A stretch of 9,872 nucleotides of DNA from Sphingomonadaceae bacterium. GTDB lineage: Bacteria > Pseudomonadota > Alphaproteobacteria > Sphingomonadales > Sphingomonadaceae. The translations under genes were made by a program, and so were the position numbers. Under the pieces are notes generated by a model. That model did no database searches. It worked only from the letters and a program-made list of their open reading frames with translations, and was not told the DNA's origin. Within the stretch, counting starts at the first letter, position 1; each line of letters opens with the position of its first letter. Below, one piece after another: positions 1 to 6,353 of this stretch. The stretch spans positions 1-9,872 of the forward strand of contig CANFIV010000024.1 in the NCBI GenBank assembly GCA_947446935.1. Reading direction: 5' to 3'.

Positions 1-687
1 CATCTCTACAGCCGCTTGGCCGAAAACCGGGTGGAAGTGAGCCACCCGAACGGCAAGACCGGCATCTTCGATATGACCGGCACGTATATCGAAGGCGAAG
101 TGGTCAACGCCGACGCGCATATGTGCAACTGGATCGGCGGCAAGATCGCTCCCGGCGAGGAAAACATGCCCACCCGCTTCGCCGGCGCCTCATCACAAGC
201 GTTCCGCGCCGATGCCGCGCGCGACCGGCGCGACTTGCTCCGTCCCGATTTCGGCGAATACATTAACACGGTCAGCGACGCCGACATGATCGACGCGATT
301 TTCTACTCGGTTTTCCCAAATCTGCACCCGTGGGCCGATTTCAACCCGATCTTCTACCGCTTCCGCCCAGACGGGAACAACCCGGAGCAATCGCTCCACG
401 AGGTGATGTATATGCTGCCGGTACCTGATGGGCAGGACCGGCCGGCCCCGGCCAAATGCACCTTCCTGGATCTCGACGACGATTATACGAAGGCAACCGA
501 ATTCGGCAGCTATCTCAACAAGATCTTCAATCAGGATGGGCTCAATCACCGCGCCGTCCAGCAGGGGCTGCACAATCACCCCAAAGGCGAGGTGATCTTC
601 GCCAGCTATCAGGAAAGCAAAATCCGCGATTTCCACGTGAAGCTGGAGCATTGGCTGAGCAGCGAGAGCCCGCCCAAAAGCCGCTAG
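1..687 (+). CDS. Rieske ring-hydroxylating oxygenase alpha subunit, C-terminal part (5' truncated by window edge)
   Basis: The reading frame is open from base 1 and stops at TAG 685-687; 228 codons are visible. The TTG at 16 is inside the gene, not its start. The visible part corresponds to the catalytic (SRPBCC-fold) domain of an oxygenase alpha subunit; the Rieske [2Fe-2S] domain and the two iron-binding histidines would lie upstream. The call rests on clear similarity to the complete oxygenase at 7819-9243. Both carry a VSD..M/L.D...Y..FPN..PW..F segment, then YR.RP, then a QD...N segment, and both end in YQE(S/T)(K/R)IR.FHV. The Asp in IFNQD (codon 535-537) matches Asp427 of that protein and is the probable mononuclear-iron ligand. 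Family role: with electrons from a ferredoxin or reductase, it hydroxylates or demethylates an aromatic, alicyclic or related substrate in the cytoplasm. The substrate is unknown. A TonB receptor follows in the same direction. Confidence 0.85.
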   Translation, partial: HLYSRLAENRVEVSHPNGKTGIFDMTGTYIEGEVVNADAHMCNWIGGKIAPGEENMPTRFAGASSQAFRADAARDRRDLLRPDFGEYINTVSDADMIDAIFYSVFPNLHPWADFNPIFYRFRPDGNNPEQSLHEVMYMLPVPDGQDRPAPAKCTFLDLDDDYTKATEFGSYLNKIFNQDGLNHRAVQQGLHNHPKGEVIFASYQESKIRDFHVKLEHWLSSESPPKSR

Positions 688-689
688 GG

Positions 690-738
690 CCGAAGCAGGG
701 GTAGTCTTGCTGCTTCGCCAGAAGCCCCTGCCCTTCGG
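690..738 (+). repeat. Nested, mutually exclusive inverted repeats after the oxygenase stop
   Basis: CCGAAGCAGGGG (690-701) can pair with CCCCTGCCCTTCGG (725-738) if a 2-nt bulge is allowed. Alternatively CGAAGCA (691-697) pairs perfectly with TGCTTCG (711-717), and GCTTC (712-716) with GAAGC (721-725). The three pairings cannot all form at once. It begins 2 nt after the oxygenase stop, so it may mark the 3' end of that transcript. No T-tract follows, so a standard intrinsic terminator is not supported. Confidence 0.4.
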
Positions 739-756
739 TTGGCCTCCGCCAATCGA

Positions 757-775
757 ATGAACGACCGCCGTTCAT
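757..775. promoter_or_regulatory. Operator-like palindrome ATGAACG-N5-CGTTCAT
   Basis: ATGAACG (757-763) and CGTTCAT (769-775) are perfect inverted repeats separated by five bases. The 19-bp length and the AACG/CGTT cores resemble operators bound by dimeric helix-turn-helix repressors such as TetR-family proteins; that assignment is inference. The site is about 200 bp upstream of the receptor start and 70 bp after the preceding gene. No regulator gene is present in the window. Confidence 0.4.
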
Positions 776-963
776 GGCAAGCGAAGTCGAGACACCGGGC
801 AGGACGTGTAGTTGCGCGTCTTTATTGCAACAGTGGCCGCGGAAACCCACGATAGCTCACCCTTTTTGATAGTTGATGTTCGCCCTCCAACCCCTAGCCT
901 ATCACTCGGGATTGTCCGTACAAAATTCAGCAAAAACAGCGGGATACGCGCGGACCATAAGTT

Positions 964-970
964 GGGAGGA
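964..970 (+). promoter_or_regulatory. Ribosome binding site of the TonB receptor
   Basis: GGGAGGA lies five bases ahead of the ATG at 976. It is a strong Shine-Dalgarno match and fixes this start, which is also the one that gives an intact signal peptide. Confidence 0.85.
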
Positions 971-975
971 TTGCA

Positions 976-3516
976 ATGGGCTTGAGGAAATCTGCGTCAC
1001 TGTTCCGCACTGCGCTCTATGCGGGTGTGGCAGCCACATCACTGGCATTGCCGCAGCTGGCCTTGGCCGCAGAAGCAGCCGATGGTGCCGCGGCGGCCAA
1101 TGCCACCGTTGACGACGGCAACGCCATCACGGTTATCGCGCGCAAGACCACGGAAACGCTGCAGGATGTGCCGGTGACGGTTTCGGCGATCAGCGCCGAG
1201 GCGATCAACCGCGATCAGGCGACCAAGGCCGAAGCGCTCGGCACCCATGTGCCCACACTCAATATCTACACCGGCGGTTCCGGCTCGGGTGGCTCGATCG
1301 CGCTGCGCGGCGTCGGCTCCTCGGCCATTTCGGCTGCGTTCGACTCCGCCGTCGCGCTCGATATGGACGGCATTCAGCTCAGCTCGATGCGCCTGCTTCA
1401 GGCCGGCTTCTTCGACGTCAAGCAGGTCGACGTACTCAAGGGCCCGCAGTCGCTGTTTTTCGGCAAAAGCGCATCGGCCGGTGTGCTTTCGCTGCGTTCG
1501 GCCGATCCGACCAAGACTTGGGAAGTTGGCGGCAAGGCATCGTATGAATTCGTCGAGCACGGCTACGTCGTCGGCGGCTACATCTCCGGTCCGCTCAGCG
1601 ACACGCTCGGCATCCGCGTGGCCGGCCAGTACAACGACATCAGCCAGTACACCAAGATCCAGCCCGGCATTCCGGCCCTGATCCGCAATCGCGGCATGCG
1701 CGATTTCGTGAGCCGCGTCACGCTGCAGTGGGACCCAACGAGCACCTTCACCGCCAACCTCAAGGCGAGCTACGTCAGCAACCGCAATGACGGTGCCATT
1801 GGTCACCAGGACATCGATTGCGGTGCCAATGGCCGGGCCGACGAAGTTGTGCTGCTCGGCGGCGCGATTGCCGTACCCTCGGGCGCCAACTGCAACATCA
1901 AGGACCGGTACTACGCGATCAGCGACCCTTCGCCGACGCAGAACAGCAACTACCCCACCGGCAGCGCCGCGGGTGATGGCAAGTATCCGGGCCACCCGTT
2001 CGGCAAGACGGACATCTACCTTGCGCGCCTGAAGATGGACCTCGATGTGGGCAGCGGCCTCAAGGTCAGCTCGGTCACCGGCTATTTCGACATCAAGGCA
2101 ATCGACTCCGACACCTACAGCTCGGTCGGCGTGGGCTCTGCCTTCAACCCCAATGGCATCCCCATTGCCCTGATTGCACCGCGTCTTGCGGCCAACAACG
2201 CGCCGGGTTCGGCGCAAGGCTTCGGCTCGAGCGATCCGCTCAACGCAACCAAGCAGTTCACGCAGGAACTGCGGCTCGCGAGCAACTGGAGCGGGCCGTT
2301 CAACTTCATGGTTGGCGGTTTCTACGAACACCGCAACATCGATTTCAACACCTCGCAGCAGGGTGTGAACATCTCGATCATTGCGCTCGATCCCATCACT
2401 GGGAGCGCGTTCGACTGGTACAAGAAGCACCACACCACAACCTCGGCCTACTCGCTCTTCGCCAGCGGCACGTATGACATCACCGAAAAGTTCGAGCTTT
2501 CGGGCGGTGTGCGCTGGACCAAGGAAGACAAGGTCAACACGATCTCGGTGCCCTATGTGCACGCATTCCTGGCGGCAACGCCCGCGTTCATCAGCAGCGG
2601 GTTCTACTCGGGTCCGATTCCCTTCAAGGATCAGAACTGGTCGCCGGAAGTCACGCTGCGCTACAAGGCTTCGGATGATCTCAACATCTATGCCGCGTAC
2701 AAGACCGGCTACAAGTCGGGCGGTGTCGACAACAGCGCGCTGCCTTCGAACAGCCTGCTGGGCTTCAACAATCCGGCAACGCGCGATGCCGTCGCTGCTG
2801 GCCTGAAGTTCAAGTCGGAACGGACCAAGGGCGGCGAACTCGGCGTGAAGGCCCAGCTGGCCGATCGCTCGATCACCCTCAACACCTCGCTGTTCTATTA
2901 CAAGTTCACCGATCTTCAGCTGCAGGTGTTCGATGCCACGAAGGTGCAGTTCCGCACGTTCAACGCATCGGAACTCACCACCAAGGGCGTCGATATCGAC
3001 TTCAACTGGCGCACGCCGCTGGAAGGTCTGCGGTTCAATGGCGGGCTGGCCTATACCAAGGCCACGTTCACCAAGCCGCTGGCTTCGGCAATCGATGGCT
3101 CGCCGCTGCAGGGTCGCAAGGCATCGCGCGCACCTGAATGGGCAGGCAACGTCGGGTTCGACTACAATGTGCCGGTCAGCAACGCGCTGGAGTTCGGTAT
3201 GCACGGCAACCTCGCGTTCTCAAGCAGCTACTACACCGACACGACCAGCATGAACGATCCGATCCAGAGCGGCTGGGCCACGATCGATGGCGGCATCTCC
3301 ATCGGTCAGCCCGACGGCAAGTGGAAGCTGGCCCTCGTCGGCATCAACCTTGCCGACAAGCGCTATGTCCTCTCAAGCGGTTCGCGTCCGTTCCTCGCCG
3401 GCCCCGGCGGGCTGGGCACCCCGGGCTCGGCGACTTACGTGCCGCAGGGCGACGACCGCAACGTGCTGCTCAACCGCGGCCGCCAGGTCTTCGTGGAAGC
3501 CAGCTTCAAGTTCTGA
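976..3516 (+). CDS. TonB-dependent outer-membrane receptor
   Basis: An 846-aa protein. Residues 1-31 form a Sec signal peptide: a basic start (MGLRK), a hydrophobic core, and an ALA cleavage site before AEAADG. A TonB-box-like ITVIARK follows at 51-57. The plug domain spans about 60-165, with the usual IALRGVG segment (108-114) and the VDVLKGPQSLFFG motif (141-153). The rest is a 22-strand-type beta barrel with QELRL and YAAYKTGYKSGG receptor motifs, ending in the outer-membrane signal FVEASFKF with terminal Phe. Length is normal for the family. The only two cysteines, Cys272 and Cys296, sit in what is probably an external loop and could form a disulfide. Family role: energy-dependent uptake of large or scarce ligands across the outer membrane, powered by TonB-ExbBD. 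There is no FecR/FecI-type signalling extension. The nearby oxygenases suggest an organic growth substrate rather than a siderophore, but this is inference. It is probably transcribed alone, since a strong terminator follows. Confidence 0.95.
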   Translation: MGLRKSASLFRTALYAGVAATSLALPQLALAAEAADGAAAANATVDDGNAITVIARKTTETLQDVPVTVSAISAEAINRDQATKAEALGTHVPTLNIYTGGSGSGGSIALRGVGSSAISAAFDSAVALDMDGIQLSSMRLLQAGFFDVKQVDVLKGPQSLFFGKSASAGVLSLRSADPTKTWEVGGKASYEFVEHGYVVGGYISGPLSDTLGIRVAGQYNDISQYTKIQPGIPALIRNRGMRDFVSRVTLQWDPTSTFTANLKASYVSNRNDGAIGHQDIDCGANGRADEVVLLGGAIAVPSGANCNIKDRYYAISDPSPTQNSNYPTGSAAGDGKYPGHPFGKTDIYLARLKMDLDVGSGLKVSSVTGYFDIKAIDSDTYSSVGVGSAFNPNGIPIALIAPRLAANNAPGSAQGFGSSDPLNATKQFTQELRLASNWSGPFNFMVGGFYEHRNIDFNTSQQGVNISIIALDPITGSAFDWYKKHHTTTSAYSLFASGTYDITEKFELSGGVRWTKEDKVNTISVPYVHAFLAATPAFISSGFYSGPIPFKDQNWSPEVTLRYKASDDLNIYAAYKTGYKSGGVDNSALPSNSLLGFNNPATRDAVAAGLKFKSERTKGGELGVKAQLADRSITLNTSLFYYKFTDLQLQVFDATKVQFRTFNASELTTKGVDIDFNWRTPLEGLRFNGGLAYTKATFTKPLASAIDGSPLQGRKASRAPEWAGNVGFDYNVPVSNALEFGMHGNLAFSSSYYTDTTSMNDPIQSGWATIDGGISIGQPDGKWKLALVGINLADKRYVLSSGSRPFLAGPGGLGTPGSATYVPQGDDRNVLLNRGRQVFVEASFKF

Positions 3517-3556
3517 GTGTTCTTCAGCTCCAGCCGGGCAACCGGATTGGACAACC

Positions 3557-3590
3557 TGCCGCCCCGGGAAACCGGGGCGGCATTTTCTTT
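3557..3590 (+). terminator. Rho-independent terminator of the TonB receptor gene
   Basis: TGCCGCCCCGG (3557-3567) pairs perfectly with CCGGGGCGGCA (3572-3582). The result is an 11-bp GC-rich stem with a GAAA tetraloop, followed at once by TTTTCTTT (3583-3590). It starts 40 bp after the receptor stop codon. Confidence 0.93.
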
Positions 3591-3625
3591 GGAGCTAGGG
3601 CAAACTTGGAGGAGGCCAACAAGCC

Positions 3626-3736
3626 CTCGTCATCCCCAATCACCCCCTTCGTCATTTCACGCGCGTCCCCTTCGCCATTCCCGCACTTCCCTTTCGTCAT
3701 TCCCGCACTTCCCCTTCGTCATCCCCGCGAAGGCGG
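3626..3736. repeat. Degenerate tandem array, about five units of 22-23 bp
   Basis: Units at 3626-3647, 3648-3670, 3671-3692, 3693-3714 and 3715-3736 follow each other head to tail. The shared core is TTCGTCATTCCCGCACTT followed by a C-run. The third and fourth units are nearly identical; the first and second are more diverged. The fifth runs into the left arm of the inverted repeat at 3717, and its start (CGTCATCCCCGCG) is a version of the same core. The array therefore looks like repeated copies of the end of that element. Confidence 0.75.
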
Positions 3737-3833
3737 GAATCCAGAGCGCGCAGACCCAAGCATCCCACTTCCCATCGGCTCGCAGAGCCAACCGAGCAGG
3801 CATGGCTGGATTCCCGCCTCCGCGGGAATGACG
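3717..3833. repeat. Inverted repeat pair (REP/MITE-like palindromic element)
   Basis: The left arm (3717-3744) and the reverse complement of the right arm (3806-3833) agree at 26 of 28 positions and are separated by 61 bp. Each arm is itself a small hairpin; in the right arm ATTCCCGC and GCGGGAAT flank a 4-base loop. Compound palindromes with GTCAT(T/C)CCCGCG...GCGGGAATCCAG ends are, to my knowledge, frequent intergenic repeats in sphingomonads and some other proteobacteria. The unit has no coding capacity. It could be an extragenic palindromic repeat or a non-autonomous mobile element; no target-site duplication was identified. Confidence 0.8.
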
Positions 3834-4010
3834 AGGCATTGGCAATCGGGCGCGCAACCGCGCAGGCCGGGCTGTCCTACACGCCCGCACCCTGTCATAT
3901 TGCCCGAAACGCTCTTTGAAATCGTAGAAAAAGCCTGCATCGACGGCGCGGTGTCACCTGTCCGCAACCGCAGATAAGCCTCTGAAAATCAGCACAATAA
4001 AGCCAAAGAC

Positions 4011-4035
4011 CAAAGGTGACACAGTGTCACCTTTG
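4011..4035 (-). terminator. 12-bp-arm palindrome, candidate terminator of the molybdopterin enzyme gene
   Basis: CAAAGGTGACAC (4011-4022) and GTGTCACCTTTG (4024-4035) are perfect inverted repeats around one central base. On the - strand it lies about 28 bp after the stop codon at 4064-4066. It is followed by GTCTTTGGCTTTATT, a moderately T-rich but interrupted tract, so it could terminate transcription of that gene. Against a pure terminator role, the half-site GTGTCACCT recurs at 3951-3959 and GTCACCTT again at 4035-4042, which suggests protein-binding repeats instead. Confidence 0.45.
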
Positions 4036-4063
4036 TCACCTTCAAGACAGCGAACCGTGCCGC

Positions 4064-6205
4064 TCAGGCCGCGCTCACCCGCACAGGGATCGCGCTCTGC
4101 ACCGGCATGCCGGTGATCGGGTCCATGTCCACAGCGTCATCGATCAGTCTGTTGGTCGAGGCACCGATTCCGATCACGTCGTCCTTGCCGGCATCGTCGT
4201 TGCCCCAGGCATGCGACATCGAGATCACCCCGCGCCGCACTTTGTCGCTGGCCTGGGTCACGGCGTGGATCGAGGCAACGCGCGAGGTGATCTCGATCAC
4301 GTCGCCCTCGGTCAGCGAAAGCGCCGCAAGGTCGTCCGGGTGGAAGAAGGCCGGATTGGTCGGCATCTTCTTCTTCAGGAACTCGGAAATGTGGCCATTG
4401 CTGTTGTAGCGGTGCTTGGAACGACGCGAGATCAGACGGAAATCGAAGCCGTCCGCTTCGGGCCGCTCGTCCGCATAGCGGGCAAACTCGGTGGGCATGG
4501 CACCTGCGCCAAGCTGGAACTTGCCCGCAGCGTCGGGATCTGCCGGCGCAATCGTGGCGTGTTGTTCCGGATAGAGCAGCGCCCCGCCGGGCTGGTCGCT
4601 GGCCTGCGCCTCTGCCTTGACCTTGCTCGGCTGCACGAGGCTTCCGTGCGAAATCAGATCGAGCATGGTCACCTTGTCGGGGCAAGCCTCCATCGAGCAA
4701 GGGCCACCCGGCAACTTCAGTTCCAACCCGAGATGCTTGGCGATCCACCACAGCATCTCGTATTCGTCCATCGTATCGCCCGGCGCCGGCACCATGGCTT
4801 CGGTGTAATGGGCATAAGGCTCTTCGCAGAACGGCTGCGAGACATTGTTGATGTCCTCCCGCTCAAGGCACATGCTCGGCGCGAGGATCACATCCGCGCG
4901 CTTGGCGCTGGCCGACATGAACGGATCGACCTGCACGAACATCTCGAGCGTATCGAGCGCCTTGCGCACCTTGCGCTGGTTCGGGAAAGCGATCTCGGGA
5001 TTGCCGCCGATCGAGATCAGCACTTTCACCTGGCCCTCGCCGGGGGTGAGGATCTCGTCCGCCAGCACCGGGCAAGGCATTTCCTGCCCGAGCTTGCCGA
5101 TGCCCCGGATGCGCGATTGGGCAAAGCCCTCGCCAAACATCTGCATCGGCGGCGCGACTTGCGCCTTCTTCGGGCCCGCCGCAAACGGCATGAACACCAT
5201 CGGATTGGCGACCTTGTCCCCAGCCTGATTGAAGCGCGCGCAAACCACGTTGAGCGCGGTGACGAGGTATTCGGTAAGCACGCCCTTGCCCGCCATTTCC
5301 GGCCCCGTCCCGGTCACGACCCGGCCCTTGGCCGCCTTGGCGAACATGCGCGCCGCTGCGACCACTTCGTCTGCGCTGATCCCGGCGCGTTCGCCCGCTA
5401 TCTCGGGCGTGAAGTCCTTAACCACCTCGGCCAGTTCGTCGAACCCGTCGACATAGGCGGAGACGAAATTGCGGTCGTAGAGCCCTTCCTTGATGATCAC
5501 ATGCAGCATGCCGCCCAGCAGCGCCGGGTCCTCGCCCGGCTTCACCTGCAAATAGAGATCGGCAAGCGCGCCGGTGTCGCTTTCGCGCGGATCGGCCACA
5601 ATCACCTTGAGCCCACGCGCCTTGGCATCGCGCAAGCGGCGCGAGGGCGAGAACGGCGGGACACCGCCGCTCGGCGTATAATGGGAGACCAGCGGGTTGT
5701 TGCCGACGAACATGACGACGTCGGATTCTTCGAAGTTGTTGGGCCCGCCCATCCACTGGCCATAGCGCGAAGTGGTGAAGACCTTGGCCGGCTGATCGAC
5801 CGTGACGCTGGTGTAGTAGTTGCGCGTGCCGATCGCCTCGGCCAGCGCATAGGACGTGCCGAGCACCGCGCTGTTCTGAAAAGCATTGGTGCCGCAATAG
5901 AGCGCCACGCTGTGCGGACCGTGCTCGGCGATCACGGCCTTGATCTTCGCGGCGACCTCGGCGAGCGCATCGGCGGTCGACGTTTCGACGAACTGGCCAT
6001 CCCGCCGAACCAGCGGGCGCAGAATGCGTTCGGCCACGTTGTGCATTTCGGGCATCTGACGGCCCTTCACGCAGGTATATCCACTGAACAGGGTGTTTTC
6101 GGGATCGCCGCGCACGGCTTTGACCTTGTCTCCCTCCACATCGACCAGCATCGCGCAGCTGGCGTGGCAGAAGCGGCAAAATGTGCGGAGCGTCTTCGTG
6201 GTCAA
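4064..6205 (-). CDS. Molybdopterin (bis-MGD) oxidoreductase, formate dehydrogenase/DMSO reductase superfamily
   Basis: I place the start at TTG (complement of 6203-6205), giving 713 aa. A GGGAGA ribosome site lies six bases upstream, and the protein then begins directly with the iron-sulfur domain. The frame stays open to 6403, but that extension has no family-like sequence and would cover the divergent gene's start. Cys10, Cys13, Cys17 and Cys45 (C-x2-C-x3-C-x27-C) bind a [4Fe-4S] cluster. Lys47 in CVKGR matches the conserved lysine between cluster and cofactor. Molybdopterin-binding segments include the VMFVGNNP and IVADPRESD regions (about 165-211). The C-terminal dinucleotide-binding domain covers roughly the last 120 residues, with an SKHRYNSNGH segment and SHAWGN near the end. 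Where formate dehydrogenases have Sec/Cys, the nearest candidate here is Asp137 (TVDQP), so this is probably not a formate dehydrogenase. There is no Tat signal, so it is cytoplasmic. Substrate is unknown. Confidence 0.88.
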   Translation of the reverse strand: MTTKTLRTFCRFCHASCAMLVDVEGDKVKAVRGDPENTLFSGYTCVKGRQMPEMHNVAERILRPLVRRDGQFVETSTADALAEVAAKIKAVIAEHGPHSVALYCGTNAFQNSAVLGTSYALAEAIGTRNYYTSVTVDQPAKVFTTSRYGQWMGGPNNFEESDVVMFVGNNPLVSHYTPSGGVPPFSPSRRLRDAKARGLKVIVADPRESDTGALADLYLQVKPGEDPALLGGMLHVIIKEGLYDRNFVSAYVDGFDELAEVVKDFTPEIAGERAGISADEVVAAARMFAKAAKGRVVTGTGPEMAGKGVLTEYLVTALNVVCARFNQAGDKVANPMVFMPFAAGPKKAQVAPPMQMFGEGFAQSRIRGIGKLGQEMPCPVLADEILTPGEGQVKVLISIGGNPEIAFPNQRKVRKALDTLEMFVQVDPFMSASAKRADVILAPSMCLEREDINNVSQPFCEEPYAHYTEAMVPAPGDTMDEYEMLWWIAKHLGLELKLPGGPCSMEACPDKVTMLDLISHGSLVQPSKVKAEAQASDQPGGALLYPEQHATIAPADPDAAGKFQLGAGAMPTEFARYADERPEADGFDFRLISRRSKHRYNSNGHISEFLKKKMPTNPAFFHPDDLAALSLTEGDVIEITSRVASIHAVTQASDKVRRGVISMSHAWGNDDAGKDDVIGIGASTNRLIDDAVDMDPITGMPVQSAIPVRVSAA

Positions 6206-6353
6206 GGCATGTCTCCCGGGATTTTCGCAGGATGCTATCGGCAATCCGGCGCTCCGCACACTCCCCAAAGAGAGGGGGGACCAGTCATTTCCGCCAGTAC
6301 CTTTGTGCAGCGATCTGCGCTTGATGCTGAGCAACCCAGGACAGGATAAGAGC
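6206..6353. promoter_or_regulatory. Shared intergenic region between divergent genes
   Basis: These 148 bp must hold the start signals for both the molybdopterin enzyme (leftward) and the MDR reductase (rightward). A ribosome site for the leftward gene is seen at 6212-6217 (TCTCCC on the + strand). AGGA/AGGAT precedes the rightward ATG at about 6338-6347. I could not identify a clear promoter hexamer pair or a long operator palindrome. Confidence 0.5.

Larger units (their letters stand above)
688..975. other. Intergenic region with inverted repeats upstream of the TonB receptor
   Basis: I see no gene here. The first 65 bases hold competing inverted repeats (690-738), then a small 5-bp hairpin (TTGGC 739-743 with GCCAA 748-752), then the palindrome at 757-775. 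The part from about 830 to 960 is more AT-rich than the flanking genes and probably carries the receptor promoter. I could not pick a convincing -35/-10 pair, so none is called. Confidence 0.6.
3517..4063. other. 547-bp non-coding region between convergent genes
   Basis: No credible gene was found. It contains the receptor terminator (3557-3590), a degenerate 22-bp tandem array (3626-3736), a pair of 28-bp inverted arms (3717-3833), a stretch without recognisable features (about 3834-3949), and the GTCACCT-type repeats (3951-4042) that include the palindrome at 4011-4035. Open frames crossing it are made of repeat sequence and have no protein-like composition. Confidence 0.7.

Noticed and set aside
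1039..3204. Long open frame (721 codons) on the - strand opposite the TonB receptor
   Set aside because: Its translation is rich in Arg, Ala, His and Glu with no recognisable domain. It is the antisense shadow expected in GC-rich codon usage, whereas the + strand protein has a signal peptide, plug and barrel motifs.
3626..3833. Possible CRISPR array
   Set aside because: The short repeats are directly adjacent, degenerate and without unique spacers of constant length, and no cas gene is present.
3717..3833. Insertion sequence
   Set aside because: The inverted arms are present but only 61 bp lie between them. There is no transposase and no visible target duplication, so only a REP/MITE-like repeat is claimed.
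3138..3977. Open frame running from the receptor gene through the terminator and repeats
   Set aside because: It overlaps the receptor in another frame and then crosses a strong terminator and repetitive DNA. The composition is not protein-like.
4016..6349. Long open frame (777 codons) on the + strand opposite the molybdopterin enzyme
   Set aside because: The translation is His/Arg-rich and low in protein-like pattern, with no ribosome site. It mirrors a clearly conserved enzyme on the other strand.
6093..6353. N-terminal extension of the MDR reductase upstream of 6354
   Set aside because: The extension overlaps the molybdopterin enzyme's coding sequence and has no family-like residues; the good start is ATG 6354.
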